From positions 1 through 62,974 of IMG/VR virus record IMGVR_UViG_3300017989_000118: a stretch of DNA of 62,974 nt; one strand, 5' to 3'. This document shows, piece by piece, positions 15,201 to 23,353 of this stretch. A program made the translations under genes and the position numbers. Under the pieces are notes generated by a model, which ran no database searches, was not told the origin of the DNA, and was given only the letters and a program-made list of their open reading frames with translations. This DNA comes from a virus. Numbering within the stretch: position 1 is the stretch's first letter; every line of letters begins with the position of its first letter.

Positions 15201-18200
15201 ATGGCTGGACCTTTTCAGAGCTATGCACCCCCGGGGGTATACACGAGGACGTTGCTCGACCCCGCCGTGGTTGCGCTAATCGGGAACCTTCGTATTCCTG
15301 CCGTGATCGGGACCGGGGAGGAGAGGCTGCGTGTCGATGACTGGCAACTGGTCAGAGGCTCCAGCAACCTCGTGGACCTGCGCGCGTTGAACGAGGACGT
15401 CAGCAGCCAGCTTGACGGTACGAACAACAGGTTCGTCACCAAGCACAGGCCGATTGTGACCGGCCAGAACGCCGGCGAGACGACGACCAACGTCAACGAT
15501 GTCGAGGTGTTCGTCAACGGCAAGAAGACCCCCGTGCTTCAGGTTCGGGGCGAGTCCGGCCTCGTCATCATGCAGAGCATCCCGTTCGAGGACGACATCG
15601 TCACAATCAACTACTACTACATCCTGAAGGACGCAAGGGAAGAGGGCGAGGATGTGAGCGACCAGTTCTCCCGCAACACGGGCGGAACCGGAATCTCGTA
15701 TCTCGGCTCCCCGATTCCGGGTGCCTCCGAGCCGACCCCCGACGCCCACACGCACACGGTCATTCTGGATGTCTCCGGGAACGGCACCACGTCGGTCGGT
15801 CCCGACGGTCACTGGCACGAGGTCGTCAACAACGCTGTCGGGCTTCCGATTGACCCCGAGACCGAGCTTCCGATCCAGGAGCACCACATCCACGACATCG
15901 TCAGCAGGTCGTTCGCCAACAACAGGACGCTTTACACCGCCCACGCCCCGATTGTGGACGGCAGTAACGGCGGCCGCACGACCACGAATCCGGTCGATGT
16001 CCAGGTGTTCGTGAACGGCGACGCAGTCAGGGTGGTGGATGTCGATGGCGCCGAGGGCGCCGTCACGCTGCGGGACGCGCCGTCGGCCACCGACACGGTC
16101 ACGGTCAACTACTACCACAACACGTTCGCCAACACCTGCGACGACCTGCCGTTCCCCGACCCCAACGAGGTCATCCGGTGCGGCATCGCGCCGGGCAGGC
16201 TCGACTACGAGGAGGGCGTGGACTTCACCATCGTCGGGAACCAGATTTGCTGGGGCAACGCCGCGACAATCCGCTCCGGGCTCCACACGCCGGGGTTCGA
16301 GTTCTTCGACGACACCCAAATCCAGACGACCCTCGTGGACGAGAGGATTTGGCGGGAGGATGTCAGCGCCCAGATCAAGCCGGGCAACAACATCTTCACG
16401 GCGAAGTACACCCCCATCGTGAACGGCGACGGCCGCGGCACCATCACGGAGGACCCGCAGAAGGTCATTGTGACGGTCAACGGCGTCGCGGTCCCGGCGG
16501 TCCGCATCGACGGCCGCGAGGGCAAGATTTACCTCAACATCGTGCCGGTGCCGGGCGACGAGGTCCTCGTCACATACTGGCGGAACACGATTGCGGATGA
16601 CGTCTACGAGCTCGAGGTCACGCAGGCGGGCGGAGCCGGCAGCGGCAAGTACACCGTCACCAGCATGGACCTGGGTTCGGTCGGAAGGTGCGATGTCGTG
16701 CCCGCGAGCTTCTCCGGGTTCGATGTTCCGCTGTTCCTCGCCGCGGGCGGCGAGGTCTTCTTCCGCACGGGTCCGATCGCGGGCAAGGGCTTCGCGGTGG
16801 ACGAGTATGTCCGCATCACGTTCACATACGGCGAGAAGTTCGTAGTCGAGTCCTTCGAGGACGAGTTCCTGACGATTCCGAAGACCGGCGGCAGCGGCAC
16901 CGGGCTGACGAACACAGGGCGGACGAACTCGACGTACATCGACTCCGTCACGGGTCTCCAGTTCACGATCAACACCATCGGCGACCCGGTCGTCCCGGCC
17001 ACCGGCGGCATCAAGCCCGGCGCGTCCTTCGTCATGCGGTGCGTGGCCCAGGGCGAGTTCACGGCCGGCACGCGGTTCAACAGGCAGATTCCTGGAATCG
17101 TGTTCACGGTGTCGAACACGGAGGACATCAACGAGAGGATCGGCAGTTCGCCCGGCGACAAGGCCACCATCTCGACATTCAAGAGGGAGGGCAACGAGCC
17201 CGCCGTCAGCGACTTCTACTACATCTCGTACTGGTACGACAAGCAGGACTACTCCTGCAAGCTGTTCACCCAGTTCAACGACGTGGTGGCCGAATACGGC
17301 GAGCTGAAGCCGAAGAACCACCTGACCACGGCGGCGTTCCTGATGTTCCTGAACGGGGCGGTGGCTCTGCTCATGTGCCAGGTCAAACGGCAGCCCGGGC
17401 TGGGGATTGCGGCGTCGTCCTCGTTCCTTGAGGCGTTCGAGGAACTGAAGAAGCCGCAGGAGTTCGGCATCAAGCCGGCGGTGATCACGCCGCTGACCAC
17501 CGACGACACGGTGCTCAACGCCCTGATGCTGCACAACGACATCATGTCGTCCATGCGGTTCCGCAGCGAGCGGATGACCATCTTCGGCGTCCCGGTCGGC
17601 ACCGAGCCGAACGAGGCGGCCGAGAAGGCGCTCTCATACAAGAACGAGCGCATGACCATGGTCTACCCGGACGGCGCGGTCATCGGACTCCTCGACGAGG
17701 AGGGGACCGAGATTGAGCATGTCGTCGGCGGCGAGTACCTTGCCGCGGCGCTTGTCGGGCTGAACGTGTCCCCGGCGTACGACGTGGCCACGCCCATGAC
17801 CAGGAAGACGCTCGCCGGATTCAAGCGGCTCTTCCGCAAGATGGACGAGACCACGATGGACATCGTGGCCAACTCGGGCGTGACCATCATCGAGGACACC
17901 AACCCGGTCCTGCGGGTGCGCCATTGCCTGACGACGAACATGACCAGCGCGTTGACGCGGGAACTCTCGATCCTCACGATCAGGGACTACGTGCAGCAGG
18001 CGATGAGGTTCGCCCTGGAGCAGTACATCGGGCAGAAGTACCTCGCCAAGCTGAACAACGACATCGCCATCACGGCGAACTCGGTCATGCAGCAGTTGAT
18101 CCAGAGGGAGATCATCGTCGCGGCGACGGACGCCAGTGTGCAGACGGACGCGGCTGACCCGACGATGGCGTTGGTGGAGATTTCGTACTCTCCCGTCTTC

Positions 18201-18251
18201 CCGCTGAACTACATCCAGGTCACGTTCAAGCTGCGAGGCAGGCTGTCGTAG
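15201..18251 (+). CDS. Tail sheath protein, expanded
   Basis: A 1016-residue protein, much longer than ordinary sheaths (about 400-700). The C-terminal third is sheath-like: ITPLTTDDTVLNALMLHNDI, GGEYLAAALVGLNVSPAYD, MTRKTLAGFKRLF, then RVRHCLTTNMTSALTRELSI and an end with YSPVFPLNYIQVTFKL. The N-terminus (YAPPGVYTRTL) is also typical. Inserted are three copies of a beta module (residues 77-141, 243-308 and 398-462) and a His-rich loop (181-222) with HTHT, GHWHEV and EHHIHD. The sheath contracts around the tube to drive the spike through the target envelope; the inserts should face outward. Codon choice looks more uniform (few ATA codons) than in flanking genes, which suits high expression. 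A terminator follows. Confidence 0.93.
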   Translation: MAGPFQSYAPPGVYTRTLLDPAVVALIGNLRIPAVIGTGEERLRVDDWQLVRGSSNLVDLRALNEDVSSQLDGTNNRFVTKHRPIVTGQNAGETTTNVNDVEVFVNGKKTPVLQVRGESGLVIMQSIPFEDDIVTINYYYILKDAREEGEDVSDQFSRNTGGTGISYLGSPIPGASEPTPDAHTHTVILDVSGNGTTSVGPDGHWHEVVNNAVGLPIDPETELPIQEHHIHDIVSRSFANNRTLYTAHAPIVDGSNGGRTTTNPVDVQVFVNGDAVRVVDVDGAEGAVTLRDAPSATDTVTVNYYHNTFANTCDDLPFPDPNEVIRCGIAPGRLDYEEGVDFTIVGNQICWGNAATIRSGLHTPGFEFFDDTQIQTTLVDERIWREDVSAQIKPGNNIFTAKYTPIVNGDGRGTITEDPQKVIVTVNGVAVPAVRIDGREGKIYLNIVPVPGDEVLVTYWRNTIADDVYELEVTQAGGAGSGKYTVTSMDLGSVGRCDVVPASFSGFDVPLFLAAGGEVFFRTGPIAGKGFAVDEYVRITFTYGEKFVVESFEDEFLTIPKTGGSGTGLTNTGRTNSTYIDSVTGLQFTINTIGDPVVPATGGIKPGASFVMRCVAQGEFTAGTRFNRQIPGIVFTVSNTEDINERIGSSPGDKATISTFKREGNEPAVSDFYYISYWYDKQDYSCKLFTQFNDVVAEYGELKPKNHLTTAAFLMFLNGAVALLMCQVKRQPGLGIAASSSFLEAFEELKKPQEFGIKPAVITPLTTDDTVLNALMLHNDIMSSMRFRSERMTIFGVPVGTEPNEAAEKALSYKNERMTMVYPDGAVIGLLDEEGTEIEHVVGGEYLAAALVGLNVSPAYDVATPMTRKTLAGFKRLFRKMDETTMDIVANSGVTIIEDTNPVLRVRHCLTTNMTSALTRELSILTIRDYVQQAMRFALEQYIGQKYLAKLNNDIAITANSVMQQLIQREIIVAATDASVQTDAADPTMALVEISYSPVFPLNYIQVTFKLRGRLS
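15429..16586 (+). repeat. Three copies of a beta module within the sheath
   Basis: The copies lie at 15429-15623, 15927-16124 and 16392-16586. Each reads, in order: an aromatic plus a (K/H)(H/Y).PIV start, a Gly/Thr-rich turn (GETTTN, GRTTTN, GTITED), a V.V.VNG core, a (V/R)(R/D)G.(S/E)G.V/I centre, and a final D.V.(I/V)(N/T)Y(Y/W) strand. Similar cores occur in the structural proteins at 3271, 13507, 41461 and 43750. The repeat is clear at protein level and diverged at DNA level, so the duplication is old. Confidence 0.8.
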
Positions 18252-18289
18252 ACCGGGGCGGGCGGCGGATCATGTGAGGAGTGAGGCGA

Positions 18290-18316
18290 ACGGGGGCCGC
18301 AAGGCCCCCGTTTCTC
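18290..18316 (+). terminator. Rho-independent terminator after the sheath gene
   Basis: ACGGGGGCC (18290-18298) and GGCCCCCGT (18303-18311) form a perfect 9-bp stem with a GCAA tetraloop, followed by TTTCTCG. The T-run is short, so some read-through to the next gene is likely. This would give the sheath its own mRNA level. Confidence 0.85.
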
Positions 18317-18335
18317 GATACACCGAGGTGACCGC

Positions 18336-20039
18336 ATGCCGGCAGGCCACATCGCCAGACGACTGCTTCTAGCTGGCAAGCGCCCACAGGACCCCCTGGG
18401 CCTCTGGCGTCTGCTGACGATGAGTTCGGCCAAGCTCCGCAGAGACCCAAACGCGCGCAACATGGTGCCGTTCCTGGAGTCGAGGTACGGCCGGGAACCC
18501 CGTTTGCGGGACCCCGCGAGAATCATGGCGAGGGCGCTCAACGAGATATTCGGCGACGGCACGGCGGAGGAGAGCGAGGGGAAGCTCTGGCTCGCTGGCT
18601 CCCGCGCACACCATGTCGTGGACGCGTTCACGAACCCCGAGGACACACCGGACATGACGCTAGAGACGCTGTGGAACGGCGTAAAAACCGCCGCCGATGC
18701 GCACATGAGGGAGCAGTACGGCGCCTCGCCCCGCAGCGAATCCGAATCCCCCGCCGATACGCCTAGTCAGGCCGAACCCGAGCAGGGTGGCGACAGTCCG
18801 GCTGAACAGACTGCCGAGGCGCCCGAACCGCAGCAGCGGGGACATGTCGGGGAGATGGCGCTCGTGGCCAATGACCCGGAGCTGTGGAACGAGTACATGC
18901 AGTTCGGAGAGGGGCACCGGGAGTACTGGGAGGGCGTGGCCGAAGACCCCGAGCAGTTCCTGGTGGTCAGGGTCGGGCAGCCGGGTTTCGTCGAGCAGGG
19001 CAGGAGCCAGAAGGCCGAGGCCGCCGCGGGCCGCCCGCTCGCAGAGATGCCCGTGCTCGTGTCCAAGGACAGGCTCAGGCTGCCGGACGGGAGCGTCGTG
19101 CCCGTTCGGCCTTCCGCCCGCCCGGTGCCACAGCCCGATCGACCTGAATCCGTACGTCCCGATCTGCCCGCCCCCCCGCGACCCGAACCCGTCCGCGACG
19201 AGTCCGTCGAGCAGCCAACGGTACCGGACGAGTCCGTCGAGCAGCCAACGGTGTCGGGCGACACGCTGGAGAAGATGTCGGGGGCGAGGGACCTTCTGCT
19301 GGAGCTCATGTCAATCCGCCCCGGGTCCATAGAGGGCGCAACCGGCGTGCGGTTCGAGCCGTGGAAGGTCAGGGCCGTCTACGACGAGCTGGACGGCGTG
19401 CTCTCGCAGCACGGCCGCCCCATGCGCGGGGAACCCGCCCCGGCGAGGGACTACGTCCCCGCCGACGAGGAGATGCTCAGGAGGCTCTACCTCCGGCTTC
19501 ACGGCGTGCTGGGGGCGAGGAGGGAGCTTGACGCGGCCAACGTGAACCCCGTCGCGATCAAGTACCTGGCGAGGGACTTGGCCGATTTGTCGGCCAGAAG
19601 GTCGGCGTCTTGTGATGTTTCACGTCGCGGAGCCCTTACGGAGATGTGTTCTGCCGAGGGGGACAGCGTGTGTGACGGGCGCAACAAGGCCGCAAGTATC
19701 GCCGCCGACCTGCTGAAAAAGCAGGCGATCCAGTTGTCCAAGGGCAACATGCGGGCCGACAAGAACGGAACCATCACTATCGACCCCGGCTTCATGAACT
19801 GCCCGGTCGTCCGGGCGGTCATTCGGGATTTGGACACGAAGGCGAGTGACATGGAAGCGCTCCGCCAGAGGCTCGATGACATGGGCATGATAGTCACGCA
19901 GAGCAGTCACGGGCAGTGCCACGTCTACTGTGTCGCCAGGACGGAGTCGGGCGGCGCGGCCAAGACGCGACTGTGTCAGTGGTTCATAGACGCCCACGGA
20001 GCCGACGGCAAGTTCAAGATCGAGTGCGCGAAGGACTAA
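18336..20039 (+). CDS. Unknown protein between sheath and tube
   Basis: A 567-residue protein; GAGGTGACCGC precedes the ATG. Residues 1-120 are basic and helical. About 125-170 and 245-310 are Pro/Glu/Ser-rich and disordered, the second with two identical ESVEQPTV units. Residues 315-440 are helical. The last 150 residues form a compact alpha/beta domain with several Cys (SASCDVS, MCSAEGDSVC, HGQCHVYC, RLCQWF), perhaps a metal or disulfide site. No family is recognised. The position between sheath and tube suggests a tail part or an assembly factor. Its upstream terminator sets it apart from the sheath transcript. Confidence 0.75.
   Translation: MPAGHIARRLLLAGKRPQDPLGLWRLLTMSSAKLRRDPNARNMVPFLESRYGREPRLRDPARIMARALNEIFGDGTAEESEGKLWLAGSRAHHVVDAFTNPEDTPDMTLETLWNGVKTAADAHMREQYGASPRSESESPADTPSQAEPEQGGDSPAEQTAEAPEPQQRGHVGEMALVANDPELWNEYMQFGEGHREYWEGVAEDPEQFLVVRVGQPGFVEQGRSQKAEAAAGRPLAEMPVLVSKDRLRLPDGSVVPVRPSARPVPQPDRPESVRPDLPAPPRPEPVRDESVEQPTVPDESVEQPTVSGDTLEKMSGARDLLLELMSIRPGSIEGATGVRFEPWKVRAVYDELDGVLSQHGRPMRGEPAPARDYVPADEEMLRRLYLRLHGVLGARRELDAANVNPVAIKYLARDLADLSARRSASCDVSRRGALTEMCSAEGDSVCDGRNKAASIAADLLKKQAIQLSKGNMRADKNGTITIDPGFMNCPVVRAVIRDLDTKASDMEALRQRLDDMGMIVTQSSHGQCHVYCVARTESGGAAKTRLCQWFIDAHGADGKFKIECAKD
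19197..19256 (+). repeat. 30-bp direct tandem repeat, two copies
   Basis: Copy 1 at 19197-19226 and copy 2 at 19227-19256 are identical for the first 26 bases (beginning GACGAGTCCGTCGAGC) and differ only at the end. They encode the doubled DESVEQPTV in a disordered Pro/Glu linker. In-frame slippage or unequal exchange explains it. The near identity shows that it is recent. Confidence 0.9.
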
Positions 20040-20056
20040 GCTAGGAGGAGAAGAAG

Positions 20057-20779
20057 ATGGCGAAGCAAGTCACCCAGCAAACCTCGCCGTACGTATACAG
20101 GTACGGCACCGCGCCGAACACGGCGTTGGTGAACACGCTGAAAGTCAAGGTGTTCAGCTTCAACGACAACACCGACGGCGACCCGGCGATGGTGCAGATC
20201 GGCGTCTTGCAGGAGTGGACGCCCTCCGACACCAGGACGAACACGGCGGTCAGGTCGATTGGCTACGGCGACCAGGTCGCGGAGATCAACCCCGGCTCGA
20301 CCGAACTCGCGGGCAGCGCGAGCGTCATGGCCCTGTACACCCGCAACATCATGCAGGTGTTCGGCTACGTCGCCGGCTCGGCCGGACTCGTGAGGAGCCT
20401 GAAGCACCACAGGTGGCCGTTCGATGTCCGCGAGGAGATCGTCATGCCCCTGTACATAGCGAACGGCTCCGGGCAGTTGCCCGGGACCGCGTCGGGCGTG
20501 GCGGGCGACGCCAACAGGAACCCGGAGGCCCCGCAGAGCCGTGCCATCGTCACGTACTACGAGGGCTGCTGGATGAACGACTACAACAGGTCGTACACGA
20601 TCGGCGACGTGTCGGTCACCGAGTCGTCCAGCATGATGATCACCGACGTCTACGATCCGTTCCACGGCTCGAGCGGCGGCTACGGCGAGGGCCTGAGCTC
20701 CGGCAACGGCGCCGCCAACGCCTACGGCTCGTCGCGGCTCTTCACCGCAGGCCAGGGCGGGTTCGGCGGGTTCTTCTAG
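20057..20779 (+). CDS. Tail tube protein
   Basis: A 240-residue protein with a very strong SD (AGGAGGAGAAG). It is beta-rich with VNTLKVKVFSFNDN, MVQIGVLQEWTPSDTR, and NIMQVFGYVAG, of the length and fold pattern of myovirus tube proteins that stack as hexameric rings inside the sheath. The last 40 residues are Gly/Ser/Tyr-rich (SSGGYGEGLSSGNG, FGGFF), an unusual tail that may line the lumen or the outer face. Codon choice is uniform as in the sheath. The gene is followed by a terminator. Its position between sheath and chaperones/tape measure is the standard order. Confidence 0.85.
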   Translation: MAKQVTQQTSPYVYRYGTAPNTALVNTLKVKVFSFNDNTDGDPAMVQIGVLQEWTPSDTRTNTAVRSIGYGDQVAEINPGSTELAGSASVMALYTRNIMQVFGYVAGSAGLVRSLKHHRWPFDVREEIVMPLYIANGSGQLPGTASGVAGDANRNPEAPQSRAIVTYYEGCWMNDYNRSYTIGDVSVTESSSMMITDVYDPFHGSSGGYGEGLSSGNGAANAYGSSRLFTAGQGGFGGFF

Positions 20780-20812
20780 GCCGCCGATAACGGCTAACGC
20801 TTCTCCTCTTGT

Positions 20813-20845
20813 GGCGGGCCGCCCCTCCGGGGCGGCCCGCCGCTT
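20813..20845 (+). terminator. Strong intrinsic terminator after the tube gene
   Basis: GGCGGGCCGCCCC (20813-20825) pairs perfectly with GGGGCGGCCCGCC (20829-20841) around a 3-base loop, followed by GCTTTG. The inner 23 bases of this hairpin are identical to the hairpin at 62321-62345. It would lower transcription from the abundant tube gene into the chaperone genes. Confidence 0.85.
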
Positions 20846-20864
20846 TGCGCTAGAATGGGTCCGG

Positions 20865-22727
20865 ATGGCCGCCACGACCAAGGACAGCCTGCGCGACGTC
20901 GAGGATCTCCTGTACAACGGGTACCTGGAGGAGGACTTCTTCCTCGCAGGGCACTGCATCACCTTCCGCACCCTCTCCACGGCGGAGGAGCGGGAGATGT
21001 GGCTCCGGTACAGGAACGTGCGGTCGGAGGACCACGTCCACTTCGCGCTGGACCTGCTGGCGACCGCCCTGCACCGGGTGAACGGGCGGAGGGTCGGGGA
21101 CCCGTCCGCGGCCTGGGAGTTCCTCTGGCGGCTCCCCAAGGGCCTGCTGGGGGCCATGTACACCTTCTTCCGGGCGAGGACCTCCGACAGGCTGGCCTCC
21201 GCGCAGGAGGCCGTCCGCGAGTACTCGGAGTCCGCTGGCAGCAGGTCCCTCTGGGCGGCGTTCAAGGTGACGGGCACCCTCCCCTCCCCGGACTTCGACT
21301 TCCGGCGCAGCAACATCGTGCAGCACCTGTGGTTCGTCGTGAACCAGTACCGCGACGAGGCGGACGAGGCCAAGGCCGAGTGGAGCAGGGCGCAGTTCGT
21401 GGCCGACCAGATATGCATGTTCACCGACCCGAAGGCCTTCAGGCAGATGGCGGCCAGGCGGGACGCCCGGAAGGGCGCCGGCCGCGAGCACGACGCCGAG
21501 GAGGACATCCTGGCCGGGATCATGGAGATGATGCTCCCGGACGACAGGAGGGCCTTCCTCGCGGGCGTCGTGGACACGGAGCCCGAGGAGCTGACCATGT
21601 TCCTCGACAGGATACCGCGGCAGCACCTGGAGAGCCACGAGGAGTACAAGGAGCGGGTCTGCGCGGCGCTGGAGCGGGTGTGCGACGCCATGGACGCCGA
21701 GGACGACCTCCACACGCAGGTCATGGCCGAGCGGGCCGAGGGCATGGTCCTCGACTTCATCCGCCGCCGGAGGGGCGGCCTGGCGCTGCGGAACCTGAGC
21801 GTGCTCCTGGAGCTGATGGGGCCGGAGAGGCTGGAGGCGGCCACGCCCGCGGAGATCGCGGCCGAGGTCGACATCGCCGTCGCCGAGAGGGGCAGCGGCT
21901 ACGAGCTGCGGCTGCCGTCCGACGAGGCGAACTACTCGCGGATCATGGCCTGCGACGGCGAGTACAAGCACGCCGCCTTCGTGCCGCCGGCGAGGAGGCG
22001 GGAGCTGCTCGCGGCCGCCCTGGCCGAGCCGCTGGCGGACCACGCGAGGCTGGTGGACCCCGGCGCGGACCCGTACCTGGTCCGGAAGGCCAACGGCGAG
22101 GCGGACGGCCCGCGCGGGCCCGACGAGCCAAGGCCGCCCGAGGGCGACGGCGGCGGAGGGCCGCCCCCGGGGCGCCCCCCGACCGGTCCGGCCGGCGAGG
22201 GCAGGGGCGACGCGCCGCTCGGGGCGGACCCGGAGGCGAGGCTGAGGGAACCCCCGCCCCCCGAGCCGCCCGCCGCCGACGGCGACAGGCCGTCCCTGGC
22301 GGACCTCGTGAACCAGATGGCCGAGCAGTACCGCAGCCGGCACCCCGGCGTGGACGACGTGGCCAAAAGGGTGGAGACGGTGGAGCACACCGTCGAGTCG
22401 CTGGGCGACTGGGAGGACACCGCGCAGAGGAAGGTCGCCGAGGAGCCGCCCCCGCCGCCCGAGACCGCGGAGGAGGAGGCCGCCGCGGAGAAGGCGAGGG
22501 CCGCCGAGGCCAAGGAGACGGAGGAGGACGACGCGGCGTCCGCGAGGCGGGAGAGCGCCCTGAGCAGGAGGAACGAGGCCGTGGAGGCGCTCAGGAGGGC
22601 GAAGAGGAAGGCCGGCGTCACGCCCGAGATGGAGCGGGAGGCCTTCATGGACGAGATACGGCGCATCGCCAGGGGCGACCCGGACGACCCGCCGGAGCCG
22701 CCCGCGGCGCCGGGGGCGATAGAATAG
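20865..22727 (+). CDS. Tail assembly protein candidate (chaperone-like)
   Basis: A 620-residue protein. I chose ATG 20865 because the frame upstream runs through the terminator. Only a weak GGGTCCGG precedes it, and a TAGAAT lies about 14 bases upstream. Residues 1-410 are helical with DLLYNGYLEEDFFLAGH near the start. Residues 415-510 are Pro/Gly/Asp-rich and disordered, and the rest is a charged coiled coil (SARRESALSRRNEAVEALRRAKRKAG). GC in third positions is very high compared with other genes here. The place between tube and tape measure is where chaperones that load the tape measure are encoded. The assignment is by position. Confidence 0.6.
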   Translation: MAATTKDSLRDVEDLLYNGYLEEDFFLAGHCITFRTLSTAEEREMWLRYRNVRSEDHVHFALDLLATALHRVNGRRVGDPSAAWEFLWRLPKGLLGAMYTFFRARTSDRLASAQEAVREYSESAGSRSLWAAFKVTGTLPSPDFDFRRSNIVQHLWFVVNQYRDEADEAKAEWSRAQFVADQICMFTDPKAFRQMAARRDARKGAGREHDAEEDILAGIMEMMLPDDRRAFLAGVVDTEPEELTMFLDRIPRQHLESHEEYKERVCAALERVCDAMDAEDDLHTQVMAERAEGMVLDFIRRRRGGLALRNLSVLLELMGPERLEAATPAEIAAEVDIAVAERGSGYELRLPSDEANYSRIMACDGEYKHAAFVPPARRRELLAAALAEPLADHARLVDPGADPYLVRKANGEADGPRGPDEPRPPEGDGGGGPPPGRPPTGPAGEGRGDAPLGADPEARLREPPPPEPPAADGDRPSLADLVNQMAEQYRSRHPGVDDVAKRVETVEHTVESLGDWEDTAQRKVAEEPPPPPETAEEEAAAEKARAAEAKETEEDDAASARRESALSRRNEAVEALRRAKRKAGVTPEMEREAFMDEIRRIARGDPDDPPEPPAAPGAIE

Positions 22728-22749
22728 CGGGACCCGGAAAGGAGGCCGC

Positions 22750-23295
22750 ATGCCAGTACCGCACGTGCCGGACGCGCTGAAGGCGCTCGAGAAGATCGGC
22801 AGGACGTTCTACAAGGAGAGGCCCGTCGAGTTGCCCAGCGGGCACAGGTGCACGCTCGCGCCGCTCGGCGCGGCGATGGAGGCGAGGGCCAACGCGAGGG
22901 TCCAGGACTTCCGCGCCGTGCACTTCCTCAAGGCCGTGAAGGTCGAGCAGCTCGCGTACGCCATCGTGGAGGTCGACGGCCACAGGTTCGAGAGGCCGTC
23001 CAAGCCGGACGGCACCCTCGACGAGGAGGCCTTCGAGACCACGGCGAACGCCAAGAGGGCCATCCTCAACTCCTGGCCCGAGGGGATCGTGACGTACCTC
23101 TTCAACGAGCTCTGCGTGCTCCACGACGAGGTGGAGGCGATGGTCGGCATCAACGTCGACACCGAGCCGGCCGCCGAGGCCGCCGACGACGGGCAGGCCG
23201 GCGGGGCGGATGGCGCGCCCGACGGGCCCGCGGAGGGCGCGGCCGAGGGGCCCGCCGAGGCGGAGGGCGCCCGGGACGAGCCTCCCGCTGCGTAA
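22750..23295 (+). CDS. Tail assembly chaperone candidate
   Basis: A 181-residue protein; AAGGAGGCCGC precedes the ATG. A small globular N-terminal domain (VELPSGHRCTLAPLG, QLAYAIVEVDGHRFE) is followed by a helix (SWPEGIVTYLFNELCVLHDEVEAMV) and an acidic Ala/Gly/Glu tail. This layout resembles the short tail assembly chaperones found directly before tape measures. No slippery overlap with the preceding gene is seen: the genes are separated by 22 bases, so the frameshift fusion of lambda-like phages is not present. Confidence 0.6.
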   Translation: MPVPHVPDALKALEKIGRTFYKERPVELPSGHRCTLAPLGAAMEARANARVQDFRAVHFLKAVKVEQLAYAIVEVDGHRFERPSKPDGTLDEEAFETTANAKRAILNSWPEGIVTYLFNELCVLHDEVEAMVGINVDTEPAAEAADDGQAGGADGAPDGPAEGAAEGPAEAEGARDEPPAA

Positions 23296-23353
23296 GGTCT
23301 TTATCGCGGCGCAACATTAGGGGACGCCCCGCGCGCCCCGTGGGGGGTAGGAC

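Noticed and set aside
15276-17534. A 752-residue minus-strand frame opposite the sheath
   Set aside because: Shadow of the sheath; composition mirrors the opposite codons and no SD is seen.
20850-22751. A 633-residue minus-strand frame
   Set aside because: A complement shadow of the plus-strand gene: low complexity, no SD, and it would run through the tube terminator region.
20855-22780. A 641-residue frame overlapping the chaperone candidate, possibly a programmed frameshift product
   Set aside because: It is Arg/Gly/Pro-rich with no hydrophobic pattern, typical of a shadow frame in very GC-rich DNA, and no slippery site joins it to the next gene.
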